A DNA stretch of 64,000 nt from Planococcus lenghuensis. GTDB taxonomy: Bacteria; Bacillota; Bacilli; Bacillales_A; Planococcaceae. How positions within the stretch are numbered: position 1 is the first letter of the stretch; each line of letters starts with the position of its first letter. Made by a program: the position numbers and the translations under genes. Below are positions 9,748 through 18,762 of this stretch, piece by piece. The DNA is taken from positions 2,336,001 to 2,400,000 of the forward strand of contig NZ_CP019640.1 in NCBI RefSeq assembly GCF_001999905.1. Reading direction: 5' to 3'. Below the pieces are notes generated by a model. The model searched no databases. It was not told where the DNA came from and worked only from the letters and a program-made list of their open reading frames with translations.

Positions 9748-10679
9748 TGTGTCAGCTCCTCTACTGCCTTTTCAAGCGTTTCTTCATCGAATACCGGAAT
9801 CACTTTAACAGACCGGTCGATTTTTTTCACGAGGCCGCTCAGCACTTTTCCGGGCCCTGCTTCAATAAATACTGTAACGCCCTGGGATATCATTTCCCGG
9901 ACCGACTGTTCCCACTGTACCGGTGAATAAAGCTGCCGGACAAGCAAATCCCGGATTTCAGCCGGCTCAGTGACCGGCTGGGCTGTCACATTGGAAATCA
10001 CCGGCGGTTCAGCTTTGGCCAGATCGATTGCATCCAGTGTCTTTCTCAAGCCTTCAGAGGCCGGTTCCATCAGCTCGGAATGGAAAGGCCCGCTGACATC
10101 CAGCGGAATCGCCCGCTTCGCTCCCTGCTCTTTTGCCAGTGCAGAAGCACGTTCCACACCTTCTTTTGTACCGGAGATCACAATCTGACCCGGACAATTA
10201 ATATTCGCCAGCTGTACTGACTGGCCATCCGCTGTCACTTCATCCGTAACGCGGGCCAGCTCCTTGGCACCGAGACCGAGCACAGCTGCCATCGCACCTT
10301 TTCCTGCAGGCACCGCTTCATTCATCAGCAGTCCCCGCTGGTACACAGCATCCACCGCTTCTTTGAACGTCAGCACACCGGAAGCCACGAGCGCACTATA
10401 TTCACCTAAACTGTGACCGGCAGTATAATCCGGTTTAATGCCTGCCCGCTCCAGCCGCTCTGCAATCAGTGCACTGACCGTCAGTAATGCCGGCTGGGCA
10501 TTATATGTAAGCGTCAGCTCTTCCTGCGGCCCTTCCTGAATCAGCTGCGACAAAGAAAAACCGAGCGCCTCGTCCGCCTGATCGAAAAAGGACCGGCTTC
10601 GTTCATCTTCTGAAAAAGACGCACCCATTCCGATTGACTGGGACCCTTGTCCCGGAAAAATAAAAGCGATTTTCGTCAT
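9744..10679 (-). CDS. fabD: Malonyl-CoA:ACP transacylase
   Basis: Transfers malonyl from CoA to ACP, supplying the extender unit for fatty acid synthesis. The 311-residue product has the N-terminal GQGSQ motif (about 10-14), the nucleophile elbow [10 protein letters not shown] with Ser90, and the second catalytic residue in GPFH (His200). It overlaps both plsX and fabG by 4 bases, indicating strict translational coupling through the operon. Confidence 0.98.
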   Translation of the reverse strand: MTKIAFIFPGQGSQSIGMGASFSEDERSRSFFDQADEALGFSLSQLIQEGPQEELTLTYNAQPALLTVSALIAERLERAGIKPDYTAGHSLGEYSALVASGVLTFKEAVDAVYQRGLLMNEAVPAGKGAMAAVLGLGAKELARVTDEVTADGQSVQLANINCPGQIVISGTKEGVERASALAKEQGAKRAIPLDVSGPFHSELMEPASEGLRKTLDAIDLAKAEPPVISNVTAQPVTEPAEIRDLLVRQLYSPVQWEQSVREMISQGVTVFIEAGPGKVLSGLVKKIDRSVKVIPVFDEETLEKAVEELTQ

Positions 10680-11668
10680 TTTTCTGCGTCTCCTTTCAAT
10701 GTCCGGTGAATCGTCCCTGCCACATCACTTTCGATCATTGTCCGTGTCTGTCGGATTGCATTAAACAGCGCATTGGCATTTGAAGAACCGTGCGCTTTGA
10801 TGACCGGCGCTTTCAAGCCGAACAGCGCGGCGCCGCCATATTCACTGTAATCAAGCATGGATTTCAGCCCGCTCAATTCATTTTTGACAAGGAGGGCCGA
10901 AATTTTCGTTTTCGCTGACGAAGTGAATACATCTTTAATCATGGAAAACAGGCTCATCGCCGTGCCTTCGATTGTCTTCAGCACGATATTACCTGTAAAT
11001 CCGTCGGTCACGACCACATCCGCAACACCGTTCAGCAATTCACGCGACTCGACATTGCCGATAAAGTTTACCGGCGCTTCACGCAGCAACGGATAAGTCG
11101 CCTTCGTAAGTTCGTTTCCCTTTTTTTCTTCGGTCCCGATATTCAGAAGACCGACAGTCGGGTTGGAAATGCCGCGTACTTTTTCTGCATAAATGCTTGC
11201 CATTACGGCGTACTGCACGAGATGCTCCGGCCGCGCCTCGGCATTGGCGCCAAGATCGAGCATAACGAATCCTTTGCCGTCGACTGTCGGCAATGTCGGC
11301 GCAAGCGCCGGCCGGTCCACGCCCGCTATCCGGCCGACTACAAACAGTCCGGCCGCCATCAGCGCCCCTGTATTACCGGCGGACACACAACCGTCCGCCT
11401 CTCCATCTTTTACAGCTTGGGCCATGCGCACCATGGAGGCATCTTTTTTCCGTTTCACTGATCTTACCGGGTCATCTTCCGGCTCAATGACTTCTGTACA
11501 ATCGATGATTGTCAGCCGGTCATGTTCCTTCAAATAAGGCTTCATCGCTTCCTGCCGGCCGTACAGCCGGATTTCAAGGTCAGGGTATTCATCAAGCGCG
11601 AGTAGAGCGCCTGCTATAATCTCCTGGGGCGCATTGTCGCCGCCCATTCCATCAACTGCGATTTTCAT
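10676..11668 (-). CDS. plsX: Phosphate acyltransferase PlsX
   Basis: Converts acyl-ACP to acyl-phosphate, the donor used by PlsY to acylate glycerol-3-phosphate; a peripheral membrane protein that links fatty acid and phospholipid synthesis. The 330-residue sequence starts [17 protein letters not shown], the hallmark PlsX N-terminus. I chose the ATG at 11668, preceded by AAGGTGA; an in-frame start at 11683 would sit before that ribosome-binding site. It overlaps fapR by 17 bases. Confidence 0.97.
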   Translation of the reverse strand: MKIAVDGMGGDNAPQEIIAGALLALDEYPDLEIRLYGRQEAMKPYLKEHDRLTIIDCTEVIEPEDDPVRSVKRKKDASMVRMAQAVKDGEADGCVSAGNTGALMAAGLFVVGRIAGVDRPALAPTLPTVDGKGFVMLDLGANAEARPEHLVQYAVMASIYAEKVRGISNPTVGLLNIGTEEKKGNELTKATYPLLREAPVNFIGNVESRELLNGVADVVVTDGFTGNIVLKTIEGTAMSLFSMIKDVFTSSAKTKISALLVKNELSGLKSMLDYSEYGGAALFGLKAPVIKAHGSSNANALFNAIRQTRTMIESDVAGTIHRTLKGDAEK

Positions 11669-12248
11669 TGCTGTCACCTTCATCCTCTTGTGTCATGCGA
11701 TACATTTCAAATTCTCCTGTAAATACAGGAACCTGATCCACTGTTGAAATCACCCGGACAAATGCCCGGTTCCGTTTCGGCTCCCGCCCGGTCACCTCCG
11801 CTTTGGCCACAACCCGCTGGCCGGCTTTTACCGGCCGCAGAAAACGCAGGTCCGACCGGACGGTCAGTGCCAGCTCATCATTCATCACAGCAACTGCAAG
11901 TGAGTTGGCCTGCGCAAATAAATGATGGCCCCGCGCAATCTGATTGCGCTGGAATACATGTTCATTCTGCACGTCAAAAATTGAAATTGCCCGGTCATCC
12001 AGATCAATGTCGATGATTTCTCCGATCACTTCATGGATCGGAAGAGATTTCACTTCATCTTCAAATGTCTGGACCGCTACATGCTTAATCCGCTCCCGAA
12101 GCTCCGGAATCGCGAGTTCCATCCGGTCCAGCCGGATGGTTTGAACACTCACACCAAAATCAGCTGCCAACGCTTCATCGGTGACAAAGGGATTATCTTG
12201 AATCGTATGTATCAGCGCCTGCTGACGCTCTTTCTTCGGTTTTTTCAT
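11652..12248 (-). CDS. fapR: Fatty acid and phospholipid synthesis repressor FapR
   Basis: Transcriptional repressor of fatty acid and phospholipid genes, released from DNA by malonyl-CoA. The 198-residue protein has an N-terminal helix-turn-helix (about 20-45, [19 protein letters not shown]) followed by a linker helix and a C-terminal hot-dog fold that binds malonyl-CoA. Its own operator lies directly upstream at 12266-12284, so the operon is autoregulated. It is first in the fapR-plsX-fabD-fabG-acpP operon, as in Bacillus and Staphylococcus. Confidence 0.97.
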   Translation of the reverse strand: MKKPKKERQQALIHTIQDNPFVTDEALAADFGVSVQTIRLDRMELAIPELRERIKHVAVQTFEDEVKSLPIHEVIGEIIDIDLDDRAISIFDVQNEHVFQRNQIARGHHLFAQANSLAVAVMNDELALTVRSDLRFLRPVKAGQRVVAKAEVTGREPKRNRAFVRVISTVDQVPVFTGEFEMYRMTQEDEGDSNENRS

Positions 12249-12265
12249 GTTTGGCCACCACCGCT

Positions 12266-12284
12266 ATTAGCACTTGGTACTAAT
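12266..12284 (-). promoter_or_regulatory. FapR operator
   Basis: On the minus strand the 19 bases read ATTAGTACCAAGTGCTAAT, close to the published FapR inverted repeat (TTAGTACC with GATACTAA-type halves). The site begins 3 bases downstream of the -10 box and covers the expected transcription start, so a bound repressor would block the open complex. It lies 18 bases upstream of the fapR start codon. Confidence 0.88.
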
Positions 12285-12287
12285 ATG

Positions 12288-12316
12288 AGTATATAAAGAC
12301 AAAAAAAAGAATGCAA
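12288..12316 (-). promoter_or_regulatory. Promoter of the fapR-plsX-fabD-fabG-acpP operon
   Basis: TTGCAT (12311-12316) and TATACT (12288-12293) are spaced by 17 bases. The -35 box lies inside the 3' stem of the recG terminator and the spacer contains its T tract, so the two signals share the same bases. The FapR operator follows directly. Confidence 0.8.
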
Positions 12317-12334
12317 GGAGTTTCCATCCCTGCA
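12301..12334 (-). terminator. Terminator of recG
   Basis: An 8-base stem, TGCAGGGA with TCCTTGCA (one G-T pair), and a 7-base loop are followed by a long T-rich run. It begins 3 bases after the recG stop codon. It separates the sdaAB-sdaAA-recG transcript from the lipid operon while overlapping the -35 region of the latter. Confidence 0.8.
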
Positions 12335-12337
12335 CTC

Positions 12338-14401
12338 TTAATCGAGACGTTCCGCGGTCAGCACACCCGAACTTTCAAGGTGCGTCCGCAGGCAGGCCGT
12401 CTCATCGCCCGTCCAGAATTCATCGCTGTTCACTAAATTTTCCGCATCTTTCCTGGCGATTTCCAGCGCCCGGTAGTCATGGACAAGATCGGCCATGCGG
12501 AATTCCGGAATGCCGCTCTGCTTTCTTCCAAAGAAGTCACCCGGCCCCCGGAGTTTCAAGTCCTTTTCAGCAAGCACAAATCCATCATTCGTTTCCGTCA
12601 TGGAACTCATCCGCTCTTTTCCGTCTTCCGTTTTCGGGTCCGCCAGCAGCACACAGTACGATTGTTCGCTTCCGCGTCCGACCCGGCCCCGAAGCTGATG
12701 CAGCTGAGCAAGACCAAACCGCTCCGCATCGTAGATCAGCATGAAAGTGGCGTTCGGCACGTTAACCCCGACTTCCACTACAGTGGTCGAAACCAGCACT
12801 GAAATTTCGCCTATGCTGAATAACCTCATCACTTCTTCTTTTTCATCGGGATGGAGACGGCCATGCATCAGACCGACTTTATACTTGTTCCGGAACACTT
12901 CAGACAGCTGACCGTATAATTCTACGGCATTTTGGTAATCCAGTTTATCGGATTCTTCAATCAGCGGGCAGATGACATAGGCCTGCCTGCCGGCCTGAAG
13001 CTCCTGTTCCATCCGTCCAATCACTTTTCCGAATAATTCTTTTTTTGTCCAGAATGTCTGGATCTCTTTTCTTCCTGCCGGCATTTCATCAATGACCGAG
13101 ATATCCATTTCACCGAACGCCGAAATGGCCAGCGTCCGCGGAATCGGCGTGGCCGTCATGAAAAGAGTGTCCGGATTATATCCCTTATCCCGCAGCACCC
13201 GCCGCTGATCAACGCCGAACCGGTGCTGTTCGTCTGTAATCACAAGACCGAGATTCTTGAACTTCACTTCCGGCTGTATGAGCGCATGGGTGCCGATCAG
13301 CAGATCGATTTCGCCGGCTGCCAGCTGCTGCTGCAGCACTTTCCGCTTGCTGCCCTTGATCGAGCCGGTAAGGAGCGCGATATTAAGTCCGAATGGCCGG
13401 AACCACTCCTCAATAGTGGAAGCATGCTGTTCTGCCAGGATTTCAGTCGGTGCCATCAGCGCGCTTTGCATACCCGCCGTGAAACCGGCAAATACCGCAA
13501 TCGCTGCCACGACCGTTTTCCCGGAACCGACATCTCCCTGCAACAGCCGGTTCATCCGATACGGATCTTTCAAGTCGCGGCAAATTTCATTGACCGCCCG
13601 TTTTTGCGCACCCGTCAGCTCGAATGGCAGACTTGCAATAAATCGCCGCAGTTCATCATTATTATAGTCGATGCGGGAACCGCCTTCCGCTTCCCGGTTC
13701 CGTTTCTTGAGCACCTGCATTTTCAATTGAAACAGCAGCAGTTCTTCATAGACGAAACGGCGGCGCGCTTTTTTGAGCGCTTCTCCATCCGGCGGAAAAT
13801 GCACCCATTCAAGAGCATCAGCCACTGACACCAGCTGATACTCATCCAAATAGCGCTGCGGGAGGCAGTCTTCCATCCCTTCTTTTGCCATATCGAGTGC
13901 TTGACGCATCAGCTTGCGGAACGTCCGCTGCTGAATCGCACCTTTCAGGCTGTATACCGGTTCAAAGTCCTGGCCGTCCGTCCGTGGTCCAAGCGTATGG
14001 CTTGTGACAGTTATCACTTGGCGGCCGCGATCCCACTTGCCGGTGATTGTCGCAACAGAACCGATCGCCAATTTATTGCGGACATAAGGCTGATTAAAAA
14101 AGACAGCCTTAATCAGGTGCCTGCCGACGAGCAGCCGCACCTGTGTCCGGGATTTCTTCTTGCCTAAAAAAAGAACAGAAGGCTCGGCTTCGACCCTTCC
14201 TTCAACCGTAACCCGCTCGTTATGCGGCGTATCCGCCAGGTCTTTCAGCTGAAAATCCTCGTGGCGGTACGGAAATGTCATGATCAGATCTTCTATCGTT
14301 TCAATCTGCATTTCCGCGAGGCTTTCAGCGGCTGCTTTCCCGACACCTTTCAGTACAGTGACCGGTATGTTAATTGCTGTATCCGGCAGCTGCTGTGCCA
14401 A
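12338..14401 (-). CDS. recG: ATP-dependent DNA helicase RecG
   Basis: Branched-DNA translocase that regresses stalled replication forks and processes recombination intermediates. The 687-residue product has an N-terminal wedge/OB-fold region (about 60-150), Walker A GDVGSGKT (289-296), the DEQH box (390-393) and a C-terminal helicase half with QLRGRVGRG. The start is TTG at 14401, with GGAGG inside the end of sdaAA; the reading frame overlaps sdaAA by 32 bases. The sdaAB-sdaAA-recG order is common in Bacillales. Confidence 0.97.
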   Translation of the reverse strand: MAQQLPDTAINIPVTVLKGVGKAAAESLAEMQIETIEDLIMTFPYRHEDFQLKDLADTPHNERVTVEGRVEAEPSVLFLGKKKSRTQVRLLVGRHLIKAVFFNQPYVRNKLAIGSVATITGKWDRGRQVITVTSHTLGPRTDGQDFEPVYSLKGAIQQRTFRKLMRQALDMAKEGMEDCLPQRYLDEYQLVSVADALEWVHFPPDGEALKKARRRFVYEELLLFQLKMQVLKKRNREAEGGSRIDYNNDELRRFIASLPFELTGAQKRAVNEICRDLKDPYRMNRLLQGDVGSGKTVVAAIAVFAGFTAGMQSALMAPTEILAEQHASTIEEWFRPFGLNIALLTGSIKGSKRKVLQQQLAAGEIDLLIGTHALIQPEVKFKNLGLVITDEQHRFGVDQRRVLRDKGYNPDTLFMTATPIPRTLAISAFGEMDISVIDEMPAGRKEIQTFWTKKELFGKVIGRMEQELQAGRQAYVICPLIEESDKLDYQNAVELYGQLSEVFRNKYKVGLMHGRLHPDEKEEVMRLFSIGEISVLVSTTVVEVGVNVPNATFMLIYDAERFGLAQLHQLRGRVGRGSEQSYCVLLADPKTEDGKERMSSMTETNDGFVLAEKDLKLRGPGDFFGRKQSGIPEFRMADLVHDYRALEIARKDAENLVNSDEFWTGDETACLRTHLESSGVLTAERLD

Positions 14402-15269
14402 AAATCTTCGCCTCCAGCCATTTTCCGGTTGGTGTGGCAGCCAAACCGCCTTTGGCTGTCTCTTTTAATGCTGTCGGCATTGTCTGGCCGATTTTAAACA
14501 TAGCATCAATCACTTCATCCGTCGGTATCCGGCTGGTTACACCGGCAAGTGCCATGTCGGCTGCCACCACTGCATTTGATGCCCCCATTGCATTTCTTTT
14601 CACACATGGCACTTCTACAAGGCCTGCCACTGGATCACATACAAGTCCCAGCATGTTTTTCAATGTAATCGAGAAGGCTTCCGCACTCTGCTGAGCTGTT
14701 CCGCCCGCCATTTCAACGATGGCTGCAGCAGCCATTGCAGAAGCTGAGCCAACTTCGGCCTGGCAGCCGCCTGCTGCACCGGAAATTGATGCGTTATTTG
14801 CTACGACATAGCCGAATGCACCTGATGTGAATAAATAACGGATCATCTGTTCACGCGTCGGGTTCAACTTGTTTTTTACTGCGAATAATGTGCCGGGCAC
14901 GACCCCTGCTGATCCTGCTGTCGGCGTTGCGCAGATCGTTCCCATGGCAGCATTCACTTCATTCGTCGCGACCGCTTTGCTGACAGCGTCCAAAAGCAGA
15001 TCACCTGCCAGCGTATTTCCTTTATCAATATACTGCTGCAGCAGAACTGCGTCACCGCCGGTCAGACCGGAGAACGAACGGACTCCCTTCAGCCCTTTTT
15101 CAACCGCCTCTTCCATAACTGTCAAGTTGCGGTCCATCTGACCCATGATTTCTTCCCGGGTACGTCCGCTGATCAGTTCTTCCTGCTCGAGCATGATTTC
15201 TGAAATCAATTTATCTTCCTGTTCTGCAATTTCCACTAATTCCCGCACATTGCGGAATAATACGTCCAT
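14370..15269 (-). CDS. sdaAA: L-serine dehydratase, iron-sulfur subunit alpha
   Basis: Deaminates L-serine to pyruvate and ammonia with a catalytic [4Fe-4S] cluster, working with the beta subunit encoded just upstream. The 299-residue protein shows family cysteines in TICATPT, GGCQAEVG and LVCDPVAG, which match the cluster-binding pattern, plus the SISGAAGG region. GGAGAGG precedes the start. It lies 13 bases after sdaAB and its 3' end overlaps recG. Confidence 0.95.
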   Translation of the reverse strand: MDVLFRNVRELVEIAEQEDKLISEIMLEQEELISGRTREEIMGQMDRNLTVMEEAVEKGLKGVRSFSGLTGGDAVLLQQYIDKGNTLAGDLLLDAVSKAVATNEVNAAMGTICATPTAGSAGVVPGTLFAVKNKLNPTREQMIRYLFTSGAFGYVVANNASISGAAGGCQAEVGSASAMAAAAIVEMAGGTAQQSAEAFSITLKNMLGLVCDPVAGLVEVPCVKRNAMGASNAVVAADMALAGVTSRIPTDEVIDAMFKIGQTMPTALKETAKGGLAATPTGKWLEAKIFGTAAAGYSN

Positions 15270-15282
15270 TCCGACCTCTCCT

Positions 15283-15945
15283 TCAGCCCGCGATTTTCGT
15301 CACTTGCGTAATATTGGGCAGTAGTGCAATTTCACCCAGCACATCCTGGTCAATCCGCTGATCGACTTCAATGACCATTAACGCCATCTGCCCTCTTTCC
15401 CGTCGCGACACTTCCATATGGCCGATATTAATATCATACCTCGCCAGGCAATTCGCTACATTTGCAATACATCCAGCCCGGTCGTCATGGACGACAAGCA
15501 ATGCGGAATGCCCCCCGGACAGGCGGAGCGGAAATCCGTTCAGCTCGGTCACTTCAATCGTTCCCCCTCCGATTGAAATGCCGGTGAGCGACATTTCCGA
15601 TTCCTCATCTCCCATTTCAATGCGGGCTGTGTTCGGATGATCCACATTTCCTGTTTCAGGAATGAATTTATACGTCAATCCGGCTCTTTCAGCTTCTTCA
15701 AAAGACGTTTTTATCCGTTCATCAAAGGTGTCATAATCAAGCAGACCGCCAATGATGGCCACATCGGTGCCATGTCCTTTATACGTCTCAGCGAACGAGC
15801 CGTATAAATGAATCCGGGCCCACTTCGGCTGACGGCCAAACAAATCCCGCGCCACCCGTCCAATCCGGGCAGCACCTGCTGTATGTGATGAAGACGGACC
15901 GATCATCACCGGACCGATTATATCGAAAACTGACTTGTACTTCAT
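15283..15945 (-). CDS. sdaAB: L-serine dehydratase, iron-sulfur subunit beta
   Basis: Beta subunit of the two-chain Bacillus-type L-serine dehydratase. The 220-residue product has the N-terminal MKYKSVFDIIGPVMIGPSSS and SSHTAGAARIG motifs, then a C-terminal ACT domain (about 148-220) that probably senses serine. I chose the ATG at 15945: GAGGGG lies 7 bases upstream and the length matches the B. subtilis protein, while the ATG at 15951 sits too close to that site. A good promoter lies about 40 bases upstream. Confidence 0.95.
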   Translation of the reverse strand: MKYKSVFDIIGPVMIGPSSSHTAGAARIGRVARDLFGRQPKWARIHLYGSFAETYKGHGTDVAIIGGLLDYDTFDERIKTSFEEAERAGLTYKFIPETGNVDHPNTARIEMGDEESEMSLTGISIGGGTIEVTELNGFPLRLSGGHSALLVVHDDRAGCIANVANCLARYDINIGHMEVSRRERGQMALMVIEVDQRIDQDVLGEIALLPNITQVTKIAG

Positions 15946-15984
15946 GCCCATACCCCTCGCTTTTGCGTGTTCTTATCTCCCCCT

Positions 15985-16013
15985 ATTTTACATGAACCCG
16001 GAAGATTATTCAA
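15985..16013 (-). promoter_or_regulatory. Promoter of sdaAB-sdaAA-recG
   Basis: TTGAAT (16008-16013) and TAAAAT (15985-15990) are separated by 17 bases. The predicted transcript start is about 30 bases before the sdaAB start codon, leaving a short leader that includes the GAGGGG ribosome-binding site. Confidence 0.7.
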
Positions 16014-16229
16014 AAATGACGAAAGCGCATACAGTGCTCGGCGTAAAGTCTCTTCCTCTTGTTGTTTCACACATGGTTTCGAAAAGAGAACAAGCGTTCT
16101 GACCTTTTAAGTATACTCGTTTCCCCAGTGAAAGAAAAGATGATACCGCGCTCAATCATAAAAGTCCGTCTCCAGCCTGCTCCTGCTCCTTCTCATCTTT
16201 TGGGATAGCGGAAAGGCCCGGAACATAGC
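16014..16229. other. Non-coding stretch between sdaAB promoter and fakA terminator
   Basis: No reading frame with a ribosome-binding site is visible here. The stretch holds a self-complementary AGTATACT (16110-16117) that could act as a -10 box in either direction; a 9-base inverted repeat (AAAAGATGA at about 16137, TCATCTTTT at about 16194); and, between those arms on the plus strand, TGATACCGCG followed by CGTCTCC, which resembles a T-box antiterminator. No gene lies downstream on the plus strand. Function unknown. Confidence 0.4.
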
Positions 16230-16273
16230 AAAGGACCCAGGCATTTGGCAAACACCAAACTCCCAGGTCCTTT
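16230..16273 (-). terminator. Strong hairpin after fakA, probable terminator
   Basis: Two 19-base arms (16230-16248 and 16255-16273) with a 6-base loop pair throughout except for one A-G mismatch and three wobble pairs on the minus strand. It begins 35 bases after the fakA stop. Only TTT ends the stem, so it is less typical than other terminators here, but its stability and position between two transcription units support termination or 3'-end protection. Confidence 0.6.
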
Positions 16274-16308
16274 AGCTGCTTTCAACAGCATCATATGTGT
16301 CTTTCCGT

Positions 16309-17961
16309 TCATTCGATTGAGAAAATGTATGGATAAAGCGGCTGCCGCCCATGATGAATTTCAACTTCCGCTTCATCATTCAGCGTTCCAATGAATTCGG
16401 CCAGTTCCTTAGCTGCCTTTTCCGTGGAATCTTCGCCATAAAGAATCGTAACGATCTCTGATTCCTCGTCAATTAACTGACGGAGCAGCTCTTGGGCTAC
16501 ATTCTTCAGTTCCGGAGCAGCGATAACAATTTTGCTTTCTGCAATGCCCATAAAATCATCTTTTTTAATCTCGATGCCATCGATTGATGTATCACGGACA
16601 GCATGGGTCACCTGGCCGGTTTTTACAAGAGAAGCAGCATCTGTCATTGCATCCCGATTATTTTCGACAGAAGCCTCAGGATTGAAAGCGAGCAGGGCCG
16701 CCATGCCTTGTGGCACATTCTTCGTCGGCACAACAGCGGCTTCGATGCCTGCAACTTCTGCAGCCTGCTCAGCAGCCATGATGATGTTCTTATTGTTCGG
16801 CAGGATCAGCACCCGCTCAGCGCCGACCGCCTGGATGGCTTTCACAATATCTTCTGTTGAGGGGTTCATCGTCTGACCGCCTTCGATGACTGTTGATGCC
16901 CCGATGCTTTTCAAGAGTTCCGCGATCCCCTCTCCCATTGCGACAGTCACAACTGCATACGGGTGCGTCTCTGCCGGTTTCACAGCCTCTTTCTGATGGC
17001 CTTCCCCGACAATATCCGTATGCTGCTGGCGCATATTTTCGATTTTCATCGAGATGAGACTGCCATACTGCTGGCCGTATGTCAGCACTTTTCCGGGTTC
17101 TTCGGCATGAACATGGACTTTTGCAATCTCTTCATCAGAGATAACAAGCAAGGAATCGCCATACACACTCAGATCATTGCGGAATGCTTCTTCGTCAAAC
17201 GCCTTTTTTCCATCTTCAAACTTCACCATGAATTCCGTGCAGTAGCCGAACTCGATTTCGTCTGTATTCATGAAGCCCGCGACACTTTTGTGATGTTCTG
17301 TTTTCACCATATCGTCCATTGACTTCATGTCTTGCCGTTCCGGCAGCTTTTCACCCTTCAATGCCGCCAGAAAGCCTTCATATACATAAACGAGCCCCTG
17401 TCCGCCGCTGTCGACCACACCGACTTCCTTCAGTACAGGAAGCAGATCCGGTGTCCGCTGCAGTGAAGCTTTCGCTTCTTCAACAGTCGCTTCAAACAGC
17501 CGGATGATATCCTGCTCCTTGTCAGCCAGTTCAACTGCCTTTTTCGCAGCATCTTTTGCCACTGTCAGAATCGTGCCTTCCACTGGCTTCATAACTGCTT
17601 TATATGCAGTATCGACGCCATGCTGCAGTCCTTCTGCCAGCCGGCGGGGCGACAGTTCAGCGTCATTTGTGATTTCTTTTCCAAATCCCCGGAACAGCTG
17701 GGACAAAATCACACCGGAATTACCGCGTGCACCCATTAGAAGTCCTTTTGACAGTGCCTGTGCCGTTTTTCCGATATGCGCATCTGTCTGCGCTTCCGTC
17801 TCCTTTGCTCCTGAAGACATGGAAAGGTTCATATTCGTCCCTGTATCGCCATCCGGCACCGGGAACACATTCAGTGTATCAACGTAATCCGCATTCTGAT
17901 GAAGGTGGTGTGCACCCATCCTCACCATTTCAGCGAATTGAATTCCGTCTATTGACTTCAT
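16309..17961 (-). CDS. fakA: Fatty acid kinase catalytic subunit FakA (DAK2/YloV)
   Basis: Phosphorylates exogenous fatty acids presented by a FakB (DegV-type) protein; the acyl-phosphate enters phospholipid synthesis through PlsY/PlsX. The 550-residue protein has an N-terminal DAK2 nucleotide-binding domain with NVFPVPDGDTGTNMNLSM (about 30-47), a middle domain and a C-terminal domain, as in Staphylococcus FakA. It follows asp23 by 17 bases, the usual pair. FakB is not in this window. It is functionally related to the plsX/fapR operon nearby. Confidence 0.94.
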   Translation of the reverse strand: MKSIDGIQFAEMVRMGAHHLHQNADYVDTLNVFPVPDGDTGTNMNLSMSSGAKETEAQTDAHIGKTAQALSKGLLMGARGNSGVILSQLFRGFGKEITNDAELSPRRLAEGLQHGVDTAYKAVMKPVEGTILTVAKDAAKKAVELADKEQDIIRLFEATVEEAKASLQRTPDLLPVLKEVGVVDSGGQGLVYVYEGFLAALKGEKLPERQDMKSMDDMVKTEHHKSVAGFMNTDEIEFGYCTEFMVKFEDGKKAFDEEAFRNDLSVYGDSLLVISDEEIAKVHVHAEEPGKVLTYGQQYGSLISMKIENMRQQHTDIVGEGHQKEAVKPAETHPYAVVTVAMGEGIAELLKSIGASTVIEGGQTMNPSTEDIVKAIQAVGAERVLILPNNKNIIMAAEQAAEVAGIEAAVVPTKNVPQGMAALLAFNPEASVENNRDAMTDAASLVKTGQVTHAVRDTSIDGIEIKKDDFMGIAESKIVIAAPELKNVAQELLRQLIDEESEIVTILYGEDSTEKAAKELAEFIGTLNDEAEVEIHHGRQPLYPYIFSIE

Positions 17962-17978
17962 AAAACAATTGCCTCCTC

Positions 17979-18341
17979 TTATGGGTTCGTCACACGGACA
18001 CCCTGGACATGAATATTTACTGCCTTGATTGGCAGGCCGAGCAGTTTCTGAATGGTATATTTTACTGTTGACTGAACTTGATATGCCACTTCGGAGATTT
18101 TTGTGCCGTAGCTGACAATAACGTACATATCAATGATGAGGTTATCCGCTTCCTGCCGGACAATGACACCTTTAGCAAAATTCTCTTTGCGCAGGATATC
18201 TGTCAGACCATCCCGGATCTGATTTTTCGTCGCCATGCCGACAATGCCATAGCATTCCACAGCAGCCCCGCCTGCTATTTGGGTGATGACGTCATTGGAA
18301 ATATCAATTTTTCCGTAATCGTTGCTGATTTCAACCGACAT
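17979..18341 (-). CDS. Asp23/Gls24 family envelope stress protein (YloU)
   Basis: Member of the Asp23 (DUF322) family, small cytoplasmic proteins attached to the membrane and linked to envelope stress in Staphylococcus. The 120-residue protein has the family pattern: an N-terminal ITQIAGGAAVECYGIVGM segment and a C-terminal VKYTIQKLLGLPIKAVNIHVQGV. A GGGGAGGAATTCCG site precedes the ATG. It is first in an asp23-fakA unit, divergent from rpmB. Its exact role here cannot be read from sequence. Confidence 0.9.
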   Translation of the reverse strand: MSVEISNDYGKIDISNDVITQIAGGAAVECYGIVGMATKNQIRDGLTDILRKENFAKGVIVRQEADNLIIDMYVIVSYGTKISEVAYQVQSTVKYTIQKLLGLPIKAVNIHVQGVRVTNP

Positions 18342-18378
18342 CGGAATTCCTCCCCGCTAGTCCTTTTTCACTTCTTTT

Positions 18379-18407
18379 ATTCTACATGAACCGTCTTTAT
18401 ATTAAAA
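18379..18407 (-). promoter_or_regulatory. Possible promoter of asp23-fakA
   Basis: TAGAAT (18379-18384) has a weak -35, TTTTAA (18402-18407), 17 bases upstream. The predicted start lies about 30 bases before the asp23 ribosome-binding site. No sigma-B-like GTTT/GGGTAT pair was recognised here. Confidence 0.4.
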
Positions 18408-18463
18408 GCGTCTGAATTAAGGTGTCAAGGGATTTTTCTTTAAAGGTATGCTGTACCTGTTGC

Positions 18464-18491
18464 AATAATTTAGCCCATGTGCTAAATTATT
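18464..18491. repeat. Perfect inverted repeat in the rpmB control region
   Basis: Two 11-base arms, AATAATTTAGC (18464-18474) and GCTAAATTATT (18481-18491), flank a 6-base centre. A plausible rpmB promoter overlaps it: TTTAGC at 18469-18474 and TATAGT at 18491-18496, 16 bases apart. A homodimeric repressor site is one reading; an RNA hairpin in a transcript started further upstream is another. It does not match the Zur, Fur or PyrR sites I know. Confidence 0.6.
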
Positions 18492-18559
18492 ATAGTATGT
18501 GATGAAAAAAGAAGTGAATTCAGCATAGCTCAGCTTCACTTATAAGAGGAGGTACCAGC

Positions 18560-18748
18560 ATGGCTAAAGAATGTGTAGTTACTGGCCGTAAAGCCCGCTC
18601 CGGAAACAACCGCTCTCACGCGATGAATGCGAACAAACGTACATTCGGCGCTAACCTGCAGAAAGTCCGCATCCTTGTGGACGGCAAGCCGAAGCGTGTG
18701 TGGGTTTCTGCGAGAGCATTGAAATCAGGCAAAGTCCAGCGCGTATAA
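18560..18748 (+). CDS. rpmB: 50S ribosomal protein L28
   Basis: Component of the large ribosomal subunit. The 62-residue basic protein begins [20 protein letters not shown] and ends [10 protein letters not shown]. It has one cysteine only, so it is the zinc-independent form. AGAGGAGG precedes the ATG at normal spacing. It stands alone on the plus strand between divergent asp23 and convergent thiN, as in other Bacillales. B. subtilis has spoVM close by; no such small gene was found here. Confidence 0.98.
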   Translation: MAKECVVTGRKARSGNNRSHAMNANKRTFGANLQKVRILVDGKPKRVWVSARALKSGKVQRV

Positions 18749-18762
18749 GAACGACCCGAAAA

